From the NCBI GenBank assembly GCA_007922225.1, contig ML679966.1, forward strand, positions 58,486,148 to 58,550,147: a DNA stretch of 64,000 nt. Reading direction: 5' to 3'. Shown here piece by piece: positions 37,241 to 50,222 of the stretch. A program made the position numbers and the translations under genes. The stretch's first letter is position 1. Each line of letters begins with the position of its first letter. The stretch comes from Emydura subglobosa. Lineage: Eukaryota > Chordata > Testudines > Chelidae. The notes under the pieces are model-generated. The model was not told the origin of the DNA, searched no databases, and saw nothing but the letters and a program-made list of their open reading frames with translations.

Positions 37241-37691
37241 TAGAGTGGCCATTTATTAAGGCTGTGCAAAAGGATGTGTTTCTTAATGCATATGCTATTG
37301 ACAGTCAGATCATTAAGGAAGTTTAACTCCAATCCTTGCAAAATTCTACCTCAGAATAGTTTCAATTGTTATAGACTTTTCTTTATAATAGTTTACTATA
37401 TACATATATAAATGCTCTTATCCAAGTCCGTAAATTAAGTTTTCAAGTAAAACTTGTGCAGTGCAGAATCAAATACTTTACTTTCCAGATACAGTTCACA
37501 TACACACCTACATTCTCCTCATCATCGATGGCTACAATTCATTCAAAACAGTGATTAAGACTTGTATTATTCATTGGTTATGGTTACAATACCCTTTAGA
37601 GATCAAAATATTCATTCCGTTATTTCATGAAGAGTTTACATAGATAATTATTTTCAGTATTCAGAGTTTTTTTTTTAATGTTTCATTAACT

Positions 37692-37813
37692 CGATTCAGC
37701 AAGGTACTTACAAATGTTGCCTCACTTTTAAGAATGAGTACACTGGTTGACTTCAATGGGACTTTCACTTGTACCTGAATTAGGCAAATGCTTAAGTACA
37801 TTGCTGAATTAGG
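37692..37813. repeat. Palindromic miniature element ('gattcagcaaggtactta')
   Basis: The left end 'gattcagcaaggtacttaca' and right end 'gcttaagtacattgctgaat' are clear inverted repeats of about 20 bases. The centre 'ggttgacttcaatgggactt' is the shared core of this group. The design is a short foldback element without coding capacity. Confidence 0.7.
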
Positions 37814-38457
37814 ATTGAAGAGACTGGCACATTTGTTTTTTTTTTTCCAGTGCTTTTGTACTTCCCTGAATCGCCAGCCATTTCTTGGAGTTCATCAGTT
37901 TCTTGGTTTATTTGCTTAAGACCCTGGAAAACATATTTTTTAATATTGATTAAAAATCCAAATGCCACAGTGAAAACCATGAATGCTTATCACAAGAATT
38001 TCTGGAAAAAGTGAGTTCAGAAATCCTTCATAATCATCTCCAGCATTTTGTAATGTGCTCAGCTGATAGAAAGAAAATCGCTGCCTTTTTTTTAAAGCAG
38101 CTAAAAATACTTAATGGAGGACTGCAAAATGGTTAATCATCTTCCAGAGTCTGTAGCTTGCTCAAAATGTTGTATTTCTAAATCTTTAACCTGACACTAA
38201 TGCAGTTTTTTCTATAAGTTTGATTTTTTAAAATTCAAACCTACAGCAAACTTTAATATAATTCTTCCTGTTCCCACAGACACTTTTCCTTAATCATTTG
38301 CAATCTCCATTTCTCTCTGCTGGACTGTCTCACAGTTAATTTTCATTTCAGATACACAGATTTCTCAATTATTGTTTAGTACAAGATTGTTTCAAAATAA
38401 TGATTCTTTATTCAAGTCAATGTACACTACTGTACATTAGTTTAAGTCTAATAGTTA

Positions 38458-38535
38458 GAGCCTGATCCAGTGGCCATGAATGTAAATTGGTTATCTTTTT
38501 CCATTGACTTCTGTGGTCACCACATCAGACCCTTA
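38458..38535. repeat. Palindromic miniature element ('agcctgatcca')
   Basis: 'gagcctgatccagtggccat' on the left and 'accacatcagacccttag' on the right form the inverted repeat, around 'ttccattgacttctgtgg'. Same group as 18869. Confidence 0.6.
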
Positions 38536-41500
38536 GACCAAATTTGATTCCAGATTTTTTAAATAAAGATCTGAAACTCTCATTGTTTTAACTAAAATCA
38601 AGGCGTTTGTACTGTTTTGTTCATGGAGAATTCGGTTACAACCAAATGTTCATTTACCAACCAATGGAAATTAATTTGATCTCAGCAGTGTAAGAGCAAG
38701 TCCATTGAAGATAATGGTGCTACATCAGTGCAAGATTGAACATAATCTTGGAGATAAGAACAAAATCATTCCTAAAATGTACCTGTATTTTGTTATGGTA
38801 TTACTTACTTGTCCTTATTGACAGAGTAGCATTGGAGTCAGTGGATGCTGGCTCATGTCATGAGACAAAGGTATTAACCTTTTGAAACTTTGACCCATGT
38901 AATGTGCCAGGGCAGAACTTTATTTCTATGTCTTACCATCACTCCTGTGTGTCATACTTTCATTACTTGCATTGTCTTCTGCCAATATAGAGCTGTTGAT
39001 ACACCTGCTGTGAAAGGTGGAAATGGAATAACTTCACATTCACCAAGGAGCAAACTCTCCTCATATCTACTCTTCAGTCATAATGGGTTGCTGTACTCAA
39101 AGACTGTAAAATGTTACCAATTCTTTTTCTCCTTTCTCTCCAGATGCAATCATGCTCCTTATCACTAAGAAAAATGACCTCTATGATACACAATATAAAT
39201 TCAGAAATTCACTACAGTCTCTGAGTTTGATCCCCCAATGGGATTTAAAGTTGTGGCAACAGAGACTGTAAAGGATCAGTGAACTACGGCAGGAAGCATT
39301 AGTGTGTTAAGCAATCATTTCAACTTTTTCTTTCCATTTTTCATACTCAGACTTACATGAAAAAAAGATTTTGCACTCAATAGATGAGCTTGAATCATTT
39401 CATCATTGTACCAGATGAGATTAAAAAAAAATCAATGGAAGAATAATAGAAGTGCTTAAACTTAGTGGGAAGATTTAAAAAAATAAATGGACGATGAAGG
39501 AAAACTACACTGACAGAACACTCATACAAACCAGATCTCAGATATGCTGCATACCTACACTCTGTCTACAAAAAGCTTATCTGCATTTACCTGTTGTTTC
39601 TGTAGTTTAAAGAAAAAGAAAGTGGGGAGTGGAAACATGTTTGTTTGTAGAAAAAGTAATGTCTTAAATGTTTCAGGTGTATTAGATATAAAATCTGATC
39701 ATTATAGAGGATATCAGAAGATAATCACAGCACTGGCAAATTGTAAAGTGGAGAGATTAGAGGTGTAGTGAAATATCTCTAATCCTTCAGAGATGTGGAA
39801 ATGTTATGATATCCACATTCCCTTATACAGACTTCTCACTGTTATGAAAAGTTTTTATTGCTCTGAAGGAGAATGATTTTTTGTGCTGCAAGATAATGAA
39901 GTTGCCATTTTAAAATGTTAGATAGAAACTCTTTGGTTCATGGACTCTCCCTTTTATAATGCTCACCAATCAATCAAGTGCTTAATCTAAAAAGTTTTAC
40001 TATATATCTTAAAGGCAGTTTATGAGAAAAAGCTGAATTGATACTAAAGCATTCTCCAACTGGAGATAAGTCTTTTTTGGTTCACTATCAATTCTGACAT
40101 TGGTTAAATGTCTTCATTTTTCAGAACAGGAAGCTCAAAGAACCCTATTTTCTGTTGCAGCAATTGTATTAATTAATTTTGGGATAGATGTTTGAGCAAA
40201 CAATGGTGATCTCAGCTATATGTGTGAATACATATCTTACGGACCACTTCATCAAAAGATATATCCAGATATTGCTTTCCAATACATCTAAACAGTTTGG
40301 AAGTGGACTTCAGCAGACTTTTTATGGATTGCATGGCATGGAAGTCGGATGGATTTAATGTAGAAATTCTTGACTTAGTCTAAATGAAATATAGCAATCA
40401 AAGTACCATTTTGCTATCCTACCTACATTCAAGATAACAGACTGTAGACTATTAGATAGAACAGTAAAACAAGTTTGTTAACTACAAAGAGAGATTTTAA
40501 GTGAATATAAGTAACAAAGCATAAAAGTCAGAAATGGTTACAGGAAAAATAAAGATAAGATGTTCATTAGTGCCTAACTAAACAAACTATGTTAAATTCT
40601 AGTAAAGGTTCTCACCACATCCTCCAGCAGATTATTCACCAAACTCTCAGGTCAAAACCTCTCCCCCAGAATACAAAACCTGGTTCTTTTGTCTTTTCAG
40701 ATGCCGTGAAGACAATGGGGGAGGGGAGGTTCCTTGGGGTGTTTGTTCTTCCTTTTTACAGTATCATTCCGCTTTTTGAAAAACTATCTGTCTGAGAAGC
40801 AGGAACCAAACAGTCAATGTAGAAGGATCTTCCCTGCTGTTCTTTTCACCTGTTTGAATCTCCTTCGTCTTCCCTTCTCACTTGATGACTCTGTTTACTG
40901 CTTACATGCAAATTAAGCAGAACATACATTCTTTTGTTTAGGACAGATCTGTTTGACAACTTCTCTTTGGGCAGGGCTGTGAGTTTTGGAACATGTGTTA
41001 ATAACACCAGAAAGGGGATTTTTATAACTTCACGTACAATGTTGCCCCACATATTTACCAGCACATCACTGACCAGCAAATTATGAGTTTTCAAATGATA
41101 TCTTATAAAGCATACTTCCTACAAAGATTATTATAATAGTATAATAGCCAATACAGGGGTGTATTCTGTCATGTGAGTCAACACAGAAAAGAAATTTAGG
41201 GAGCTAGAGAACATGTGAACATTCATAATACATCAGCGTACACTTAGTTGTCTTTTACAATTACACTGTGTGATATGGGACACTTAAGCCTTGATACATC
41301 ATTGCATAACTCGAGTTTTATCCTGTTTGTTAATTTCATAGTGTTTTTAATTAAACAAAGTTTTTGCAATTTCTGAGTAGGTGGGTTTAAAGATGACCAA
41401 AAAATATATTTTTGCATTTGGAATCTTATTTCAGTTTGTTCAATTTACTATTAATGAAGACCCATTTCTGTTATATTCATTAAAAAACCTGCTGTTTATA

Positions 41501-41728
41501 TTTTTTAAATAAGATTGTGGATTCTCAGTAGAAACCCATTACTCCAAGTTTTATAAGAAAAGCCCATAAAATATGCCTTGATCAGTTAAATTCATATCTG
41601 TATAACTATGATTTGTGTGCCAATATTTCCCACTACTGTGTATGTCACTGTATCTGTTATAAAATAAATGTTTTTAAAAATAGTGTATCTGACCTTTGTT
41701 CTCATGGGAAAAATACAATGAGAGAAAC

Positions 41729-42313
41729 TCAAGCCTTGCCTCCTAGTGACATCATTGCAATTTGCATGTCTGGAAGAGTCATGTAAATAACAGTGAGGTC
41801 AGAGCCAAAATCAGCTGAGCACCAGGGAGTAGTTGAATACTGGAGAAAGCAGAAGCAGCTGTAGATCCTCTCCAGTATATAGGAAGACCCTGCTCTCCTG
41901 AATACTGTTACCCCCTGTCCACTAGTACTTTGCTTCTCAGCTGGTAAGCTGTGAGTACTGAGGAAAGAAAAATAGATTATCTTCTCTCTCTCTCTATTAG
42001 AAACAAGAGAGGTTCTGCTGGATCCGTAGGCTGAAAAAAAGGGCAAAACACAGATGCTGGTTTGTTCATGGTTTGTTGGCAGCTCCAAGAGGGGCATTTC
42101 ACCTGTCAGAGAGCTGTTAGCCTCAGCTCTCCCTCTTTCCCCTAAATTACTGAATTCTCCCCCTTTCCTGCTCCCAAGGCCCTTTGTGCTCTTGCCTCGC
42201 TTATATTGATTCCTACAGCTCCCTTTTGCACCTCTACCCATTGCCTTTGATAAGATCACCTCCGATTTGCTTCTCCCAAATGTTGACCCAACATCTCCTG
42301 CCTTTTTGACCAA
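41729..42313 (-). other. Open reading frame of 194 codons, unknown
   Basis: The longest frame outside the recognised transposons. The predicted protein is basic and serine/glycine/arginine-rich in the first third, then mixed, and has no motif, signal peptide, membrane segment or domain that I recognise. The block has more G+C than its neighbours, which by itself lengthens chance frames, and one chance frame of this size in 64 kb is not surprising. A 'ctctctctct' stretch at about 41983 sits inside it. It could also be part of an unrecognised repeat. I list it because it has no other explanation, not because I believe it is a gene. Confidence 0.15.
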
Positions 42314-43771
42314 AAGATCCCCTATGCTTTGTTACTCCAAAATTTGCTAACTAGCTCCTCAGTAATGCCTGTCTGCTTCTTCCTCATCATGTACTTCTCC
42401 TTTGCTGTCCCACAATTGCTGTCCTTCTAAACTACTTGTACCTAGAAATCTGGCTGAGGTGTTTCTCTCTCTCTTTCTGTTGTCTGGGTTGCAATTGCTA
42501 CCTTGCTTGTCTCACAGTATGGGCAGTAGGAAGGGGAGTAAATTGGCAAATTAGTGGGACCTCAAATTACAGTTCAGTGATTTACATTTAAATGGCACTT
42601 CCCAATAAATAAGGTTTCTCAAGATGCTGAGGGGCAGAGGTGTGTAAAAAATGTAAATTTCAGAGAGAAAAAATAACAGTGTTAATAGGTTAGCAGGATT
42701 TAACATACATACAAACCTTTTTCCCTTATGTTAGATGGATATGTTCTATATTACTGATTAATGAGACATCAGGTAGCTCAGTTCACGCATTGTTTATCAG
42801 TCAAAGATAGACTGGCACTATACAGAAAGGGTTGAGACTTTTCCCAATCGCATCTTAAATTTCACTACTCCAAAGAATATGAACTAATTTTAAGGTAAAT
42901 TTATGCACTCCTTGTCTACAACAGACAGAAAAGACCCAATTATCACAGAACTTTCTTTTTTTTCTCTTATCTAGTTTGCACCTTCTGTTTTTCAGGCGGC
43001 ACAAATCAGACACTTACCCCCATTATTTTTAGCACCTTATTTAATTAAAAAAACATGGGTGCCAATTATCCCAGCACACTGTTTATATTTGGCATCACTT
43101 CTGAAAGATTCTGCATATACAAATGACAGGTTACAAAGAGTTTATCTGCTAGTAAGTTTCTGCAGTGAAGCTTAGCAAAAGTGAACAGCATGCTGGAAAT
43201 CTAATTCATAATTAGCATAAATGCAAAAGCCTTTTAGAAATATATAATATTAGATAACAAAACTGTAGCATTGGAGGCTATTCCACTCTATTCTGGAGGC
43301 TATTCCACCTATCTTCTGCAGGATCTGTTGCAAATAAAGTATACTGAGTTAATGTATTGAATTTGTGTGTGTGTGTGTGTTCACTCATTTATCTCACCTA
43401 AAAGAACAAATCAACTTCTTGAACTATATTTTAATCCCAATTACATCAATACAAACCCAGAATATCTTCATTAAAATTCAATAGTTACTCTGGATTTTAC
43501 ATCACTGTAACTGAGATCAAAATCTGGAGCAATTGAAAGCTCCTGCTCAACCTAGAAATGTCAATATATCATTCATCATTGGATGAAGCCAGACAAGCAA
43601 ATTTGCAGATAATTCTAAACGTGGAAGCAGAACAAATAATGCAAAATGTCACCAGAATCAAAAGATTAGATTAGATGTGATGAGATGATCAGGTCAACAT
43701 GACCATAAATTAATGTAACTGAAGATGATAAAAATATTCCTGGAGAAAAGAATCAATCAAGGAATATGTCC
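42314..43771. other. Unique sequence, no gene seen
   Basis: Contains a (GT)n microsatellite at 43362-43381 and a tandem pair of 'ttggaggctattccac'-like words at about 43274-43310. No coding region. Confidence 0.45.
43362..43381. repeat. (GT)n microsatellite
   Basis: About ten GT repeats. Confidence 0.9.
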
Positions 43772-43925
43772 TTTAGATTGTAAACTCTTTGAAGCAGGAC
43801 TATTTTTTTGTTCTGTGTTTATACAGCATCTAGCACAATGGAGTCCTGGTCCATAACTTCATCTCCTAGACATTATATTATTATAATAATTATAATAAGG
43901 CAGTAATAAAATAATTAAATACTAA
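43772..43925 (+). repeat. SINE/L2-type 3' tail
   Basis: 'ttagattgtaaactctttga', then 'ttatacagcatctagcacaa', 'tggagtcctggtccataact' and a final 'ttattataataattataata' tail. This 3' end is shared by the antisense fragments at 10473-10540 and 51700-51812. The trinucleotide tail is typical of MIR/L2-like ends. Confidence 0.65.
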
Positions 43926-46900
43926 TAATGTTCAAAATGGAACAATAATCTAATATTTTTCTGTATTGGGATTTGTTATGGAAGAATCATTGAAAATATC
44001 AAGGTAGTCCACAGCTGCAAGAAAAAGGTGAAATAGACAATAGGTCATATTAACATAAAGCTGAATGCAAGCAAATATTATAGGTCACTTATTAAATCTG
44101 TTCTGATCTTGAAAGACTCCAGGTCTTCATTTTCTTGGATAATTGCATGAGCATATGCAATGTGCATCAATAAAAGAGTATCAAGTCTTATCATCTATTT
44201 GGAAAAGACTAAATTTTGAGGTTACCTGTGATACTTTTTCAAAACTATAAAGGAAATAATGAAGTAAACAACTCTTGATATTGGTCAAGAGTTCGGAAAT
44301 AAAGAATTCGGAAATAAATCATTGAAAAATGAGAAAAATGGGAGCAGACAGTTAGCTGACTTTTAAACAAATATTTAACAAACATCTCACATAAGTTGTC
44401 AGAGATCTCAGCTAATGTACAAATGTCTTTTTAAACAAATAGTTATTGGAGAAAAGGAGTTTGGAGGTGAATGATTTGAAATTAAAAATATCAGAATGAA
44501 ATCAAATGCAATAAAATGTGTTGATTTGGATGCCTTTTTCTCTTTCTAAAATGTCTTCTGTGTATATATGCCTTTCAGCAAGACATTAATCTAAATCTGT
44601 ATTATTTGCTATATTTGTGTTGAGAAAGAAGGCTCAGGTAAATTTTACTACATATGTACACATAGGACACAAGCCAATATAGTGTTTGGGGAGTGGGGAA
44701 GGGGAAAATATAACAGAAGTTGAAAGAGACTAAAAATGGCTTTTACTGTGGAGGAAAACAATGAACATAAAACAGGTGTGATCAGGGCTAACAACTTCAT
44801 TGAACATGAAATGGAGTTATTAGAAGAAGATGAAAAAGAAAATAATAGAAAGTAGAAGACAAAGCTAGTGAGGTTAACAAGCTGTAAAATAACATCAAAA
44901 ACATAAAAATATAAAGAAGATGTGTTGTTCCAGAAGCTAAAATCCCTTAGTAAGATATTTGTGAGGCCAATGCTGTAGGTTTTAAAGTAATTTTACTTTC
45001 AAGGTAATAAAAGAATTTGAAGTCCTATTTCCAGTATAACGAGTAGGAAAACATCAAGAATTTTTTTCAGTTTATTTGAAAAGATGTAGGAGGGCATTGA
45101 TTAGGAGCAGTGTGTTAAACATCCCTAAAGGGTGTATCTATCTGTGGTAGGAATTTGACTATGACCTTGTTCCTCTGCTCCAGGCTGAGAATCAGGGAGA
45201 TCATTTCTGTATGACCACTCTTGCATGAACTTCCCCATCACCTACGAGGTCATCCTGCTTACCGCTGTCCTTCGTATGCAGAATTCCTCCAGTCACTGCA
45301 GTCTGTGTGTTGCCTCTCTGTACTGTCCCAGCTCATAAATCACTTTCCCTCTGAGCTTTTGTTGCTGAGGATGTCTGACATCAAGGAGATGAGGAATGAA
45401 TACATTGCACTCAAGCTATCTCCAGCCAGCAGATGGCTCTTTGGTTACTTGTTACCTGTTACTGAGCTAAGAAGAGCCCTCAGTAAGTTGTCTAATGTAC
45501 AACCAGTCTGAGCATCAAGGACCCTCTTTCTTCTCTCTTATGTGAAGACTAAAGCTATCACCTGTAAGATCTATGCCCCAGCCATATCATTCACTTTCTC
45601 TCTGTACACAAGCCTCCACTATATATTATATAATACTTCTACCTCCCAATGGATGTTTACTAACTTTATCCAAACCTTCGATGTGATGTATCCTTTTTTA
45701 AGAACAAGAAACGAATACTTTTTTCTGAATATCAGTTTAATCGAACTAATGCTTGCTAGTACCTTAGAGAAACATTAGGCAATATTCTTTCAGTACCCTC
45801 TTCCATCAGTTCCTTATAGATAAATGTGTCCCTCAATTAAGCATCACTGATGTGCCATTCATGTATTACCTATGGTTTAGTCATTCTTTTGTTGCTTTAA
45901 AATGATTCTGATACTTGCTCAAAAGCTAGAAATGTTGGGATGTTACGTATTAGTAGGTAAAATTTAGTCATCTAAAACATACCATCCCAAATTCACCACT
46001 GGCAAAAGTGGGCTTGACTTCATTCATTACTTATATCTGCAATGAATGTGGACTATTTTATAGAAATTATTTAGTCAGAAACAAATAAAAACTGGACAAG
46101 TTGAACCTGCTTTTTGAACTAACTCTCACTTGTATACAATCCCTTGTCTCCTTTGCTCATTCCTGCCTTTGTACCTTTTTGCCATGCTGCCTAGTGTGTG
46201 TCTCAATCAAATGTAATTTGGATAATCTCCTTTACATTGCTTTTAGTTTGGATTGTTTGTTTTATACTATTGTGGCTTGCGTCCTTAGAATCGAAACCAG
46301 TTGTGCATCGTCAATCAATAGTAATAATTTAATATTTAGTAGTCTTGGGAGTTCTCAGAAAAATTACATTTCTAAAACTCAGGTAAGAATTTAATTTAAA
46401 ATATTGTAAAATAAAGTCTTCCTAGGTGAATAATTGCACTGTTCCTATATTGATCCCTCTTTATTGCAACTGCCATAGATACACCACCTATATTTTATGT
46501 AGGTTTCCTTTAACTGTCTCTGATCCCAAAATCACTTCCCTGCAGAAACCCACTGAATTGTGGGACTTATAGTGAATTACCCCTTGTCACATTGCAATAT
46601 GATGGAAAAGTCAAATGATGAAAGCTTGAAGTTTTCAGCTGGTGTCCAAAACAATCTCCCCAAAATGGCCAAAAGGTTATGTTTATAGAAGGCAAGAAAT
46701 GGGGGAAGTAAAAACTGTCTTGAGTTGTATTACTATTGTTAAGACAGTTACAGAGAACATTTATTTTAACAGTCAGAACTTTTCATATAGACATATTTCA
46801 CTGTATGTCAGAGACCAATGATACAATAAAATGTCTCAGGAACATGCATTATTTTTTCTATTTTGAAGGACGAATAATATTGTAAAAAGTGGTAGAAATT

Positions 46901-47075
46901 ATAAATTTATCTAAGCATTATGCTTCATATCTTCTATATCATATAATATTGTCTGGTTGGACATCTTAAGCACAAAATAAGCTATCCATTACCAAGTAAA
47001 AGAAAAGGAATGAGCGAGAGAAAGAATCTAAAATATAGGGTTAGATTATCACTTCCCTGGTCGCCCTGAATAAGG
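43926..47075. other. Largely unique sequence with one protein-like frame
   Basis: No repeat recognised. It holds the 96-codon frame listed at 45221-45511, a 97-codon frame at 46101-46394 ending in a donor-like CAG/GTAAGA, and a 39-codon acidic frame starting at about 44737. None has a domain I recognise. Confidence 0.35.
45221..45511 (+). other. Open frame of 96 codons, possible exon or pseudogene
   Basis: The translation is more protein-like than most chance frames here, for example 'SDIKEMRNEYIALKLSPAS' followed by 'RWLFGYLLPVTELRRALSK', suggesting amphipathic helices. A pyrimidine-rich acceptor ('tctctgtactgtcccag') ends at 45331 and a GTAAGT donor begins at 45483, so a 151-base exon (45332-45482) in the same frame is possible. 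No family recognised and no adjoining exon identified. It could equally be a retrocopy scrap or chance. Confidence 0.2.
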
Positions 47076-47080
47076 GGTGA
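47076..47080. repeat. Possible target-site duplication of the LTR element
   Basis: 'ggtga' abuts the LTR end here. Its reverse complement 'tcacc' lies at 52879-52883, just before the other LTR. Five bases is a usual size for Ty3/gypsy elements, but at this length a match by chance is easy. Confidence 0.3.
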
Positions 47081-47416
47081 TGTTATGTTAAATCCTTGGA
47101 AAGTACTTGTATTCAGAGAGAAATCATCATAGAACACAGAGAGATGCAAACCCATGAAAAGTCTTTATTGAACTACACTAAAAACCATCCAGAACTGGTT
47201 GAGCTATCCCCTAATAGTCTACCTCTATTGCTATGGCAACAAGCTAAGCTCTGTTGCTATGGCAATCTAAGCAATAAGGCAAGACATAAAATACACAAAA
47301 TATTTCCTCCCCCTTAATGAAAACGTCCATTTGACAGAACAATCACTAAACTAGGGAATGAAGGTAGACTGCCTCATTTCCCGGCTAAACCCTGGGGACT
47401 ATTCTGCCCCATAACA
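47081..47416 (-). repeat. 3' LTR of gypsy-like element, inverted
   Basis: A complete 336-base LTR on the minus strand. Its ends are TGTTATG and CATAACA, perfect inverted repeats of each other. On the minus strand it carries the poly(A) signal 'caataaagacttttcatggg' at about 47153-47173. The R-U5 half is about 90% identical by eye to the LTR ending at 53201, while the U3 half is much more diverged. Directly internal to it (47417-47526) is the last part of pol. It is oriented opposite to the rest of its element, which is explained by the inversion of 47527-56306. Confidence 0.85.
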
Positions 47417-47526
47417 TGGGTTTGCCCTAGCTAAAGATCCAGCCTCTGAGGATGTCTTCTCTCTCTAGGTGGATTAAGGCGGATTTCTGGTGTTCTTGCA
47501 CTGGAAGTTGTTATTGGTGCGGGTCT
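47417..47526 (-). pseudogene. 3' end of retrotransposon pol plus polypurine region
   Basis: Minus-strand sequence between the LTR and the junction with CR1. It is open for about 36 codons ('[17 protein letters not shown]' in part), the Arg/Pro-rich style of the C-terminal tail after integrase in gypsy-like pol. The last 44 bases before the LTR are duplicated in inverted form at 56256-56299. The integrase core itself is absent from the window. Confidence 0.6.
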
Positions 47527-48069
47527 AGCAGATCGATGGAAGTGATTATTCCCCTCTATTTAGCATTGGTGAGGCCTCATTTGGAGTATTGTGTCCAGTT
47601 TTGGGCCCCCCACTTCAAAAAAGATGTGAACGAATTGGAGAAAGTACAGTGGAGGGCAACAAAAATGATTAGGGGGCTGGAGCACAAGACTTATGTGGAG
47701 ACGCTGAGGGAACTAGGCTTGTTTAGTCTACAGAAGAGAAGAATGAGGGGGGATTTGATAACAGCCTTTAACTACCTGAAAGGGGGTTCCACGGAGGATG
47801 GAGATAGGCTGTTCTCAATGGTAGTAGATGACAGAACAATGGTCTCAAGTTGCAGTGGGGGAGGTCTAGTTTGGTCATTAGAAAAAAGTTTTTTTCTAGG
47901 AGAGTGGTGAAGCACTGGACTGTGTTACCTATGGAGTTGGTGGAATCTCCATCATTAGAGGTTTTTAAGGTGTGGCTTGACAAAGCCCTGTCTGGGATGA
48001 TTTAGCTGGGGTTTTGGACTAGATGACCTCCTGAGGTCCCTTCCAACTCTGATATTCTATGATTCTATG
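47527..48069 (+). mobile_element. CR1 LINE, 3'-terminal third
   Basis: From 'agcagatcgatggaagtgat' the sequence follows the CR1 C-terminal coding region: '[20 protein letters not shown]', then '[20 protein letters not shown]' and '[10 protein letters not shown]' (frame 47452-47910). It then passes through the 3' untranslated part ('gatgacctcctgaggtccct') to the terminal 'gatattctatgattctatga' repeat at 48050-48069. It begins exactly where the antisense CR1 at 56307-58168 stops, allowing about four missing bases, so both are halves of one insertion. A deletion removes part of the 3' region near 48015. Confidence 0.9.
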
Positions 48070-50222
48070 ACATATAATCTAGCTCTAAATTTTTGCTGTA
48101 CTTACATATATGATACTCAAAATAAATTAAAAAGCTGTATAACCATTCTACAAAAATCTATTGTGCAGCAGCCAAATACATAAGCCTTAGGTTATACTTT
48201 TCTTTTCAAAATACCTAAAGTGATTGCAATATGCACCAATACCTTGTCAGTTCATTTCAGATCAGAGCTGTAACTTCACTGATACAGCGACAGCATATTG
48301 ACAAAGTAATCTTTGCCCAAGGAATGAGAGCCGTGATGCTGTCTGGATTAGGAGTGACCATTTATAATTTTGTTTATATCAATATTGCAAAATTACAATA
48401 ATTCATATGAGATAGGCCATGTCAGGTACCCTTGGAAAGGTTATAATTCGCTAAGATTGATAAGCACATTTATATGTATATGTCAATTTTGTATGCTAAA
48501 TTCTAAATATATAGGGTATATTTTTATTTCAACTTGTGCTAAATATATATTCCCATACTGTAGGTAATAACCTGCATTGGCAGGGGGATGGATTACATAA
48601 TCTAATAAATCCCCCTGTCATCCCATCACTAGTTTCTCTGAGTCTAGCAGTTAGCAATTTTTTCATATTGTAAAAATGTCTTTAAATTTAACCAATTGGC
48701 TCAGTTTTGCTACCAAATTAGTATGAAATTAAATCTAGGGTTTGCACTAAACTATGCTCAGGAGCCTTGATTTCTGCCAAATGTATTTGGTGTCACTGAC
48801 ATTTTGCACACAAGAACAACGTATGGATTAATATATGCTCAAACCAAGATTAGCAACATATTGTCACATGGAAACATTCGTTGAAGGTTTGTGCTTTCTA
48901 ACAAGAATAACTATCAGGATCTCAAAAAGAAATTGCATATATGTTCCAAGAGTATTTGTTTGTACAACTGTAGAGGAATCAAATGCCCATATATGTAGGT
49001 ACTTGGTAAAGTCCTTGCAGACCCTACACAGATTCCCAAATGGACAAATCTGCAGTGCCAGTAAATGAGCATTTCAGTGCTATGATAATTCTTGGAAGTA
49101 TCCTTTTCCAGAGGAGTACTTCTGAAAGTGATGCCTGAAAACACTTACAAGATGATAAAGAAATTGTAATCAATATCAATATACTCATTCCCTGTCTGCA
49201 TTAGCAAGTATCCCCAGGCTCAAACCTACCCTAAACATTCACAGATGTCTCTAACTGTATGTTGTCAACTATATTTCAAGTGCAGCCCCATATACATTGT
49301 TTTTGGAGACGCTAAAAATTGTTGCTTAAAACCATATATTACCATGCACTCATCCTCAATGTAATCTTTCTAAATGGTATGTATAAAACACAGTGAATGC
49401 ATACAGACATGCTGCAGATATATGATCTAAACACGGAACAGTTCAGTTCTACAAATAGTCATATTACTAAGTAAGATACAGTATTTTATCACAGGGGAAG
49501 TGCATATCTTTTTGATGGAAGCATGTCTCATTTAAAAATATATAAAAAAAGCAACCATAGCAGTAAAGCAGTAAACATTTCAAATGCAAATCTGAGCACA
49601 AAAAATTCCTAGTATGAAAAAAACAACAACAACAGTAAGACACAAATAAAATGAAAGTGAAATCTATGTCATAGAATGAGAGGTTCTGTGTAATTGTAGT
49701 TAGAGCAGAATGTGTTTAAGCCTGGGGAAATACTGAAATGCAGATGTGCCACTTATTGAATAAAAACAAACGAATAATTTTGCTATAGTATCATAGCTAC
49801 AAGGTTTTTGGAAGCTGACAGAATTACATCAATTTTTATGTGCCATTCAAGGTGTACTAGATTTTTTAAAGTCTGTATCTGATCTTTTCTTCAACTTGCA
49901 AAGCTTTTTTTCATTGTCACAAATGCCGTTAAGCATTCAAAATGTTGATTTTACTTTGCCAATTAATAATAATTTGTGAAGGTTTTTTTTGATTGTGTGT
50001 GCTGTTGTTGGGTTTTGGTTTTTTGTAAACACCCGGGATCTGAAACGGTTAGCTGCCACCCCCTATTGCAGTGAATTTTACTTTCTATAATATTTATTTT
50101 TCCTGGGTGACACCTGTACCATACCACTTTTGTATTTATACTCTTCTCACCCCTGTATTTTACTTTGTATTGAACTATACTGCCCCCATTTCAATAAGAA
50201 ACAATGAGCTCTTGCAAAGAGG
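48070..50222. other. Unique sequence inside the inverted segment
   Basis: No gene or repeat recognised. Frames at 48835-49068 and 48914-49144 overlap on opposite strands and have no domain. Confidence 0.45.

Larger units (their letters stand above)
37241..41728. other. Largely unique A+T-rich sequence with palindromic elements
   Basis: Apart from the palindromic elements at 37692 and 38458 and a possible third at about 38676-38760, nothing is recognisable. A strong acceptor-like stretch, 'ctttttctcctttctctccag', ends at 39144; it opens a 42-codon frame with no donor and no known domain. The frames at 38890, 39544, 40589 and 40846 have no domain. Confidence 0.4.

Noticed and set aside
39145..39272. 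Possible terminal exon after a strong pyrimidine tract
   Set aside because: Only an acceptor is present; the 42-codon frame ends without supporting features and could be chance.
44737..44856. 39-codon acidic frame in an A-rich stretch
   Set aside because: Short, with composition driven by A-rich DNA; no domain.
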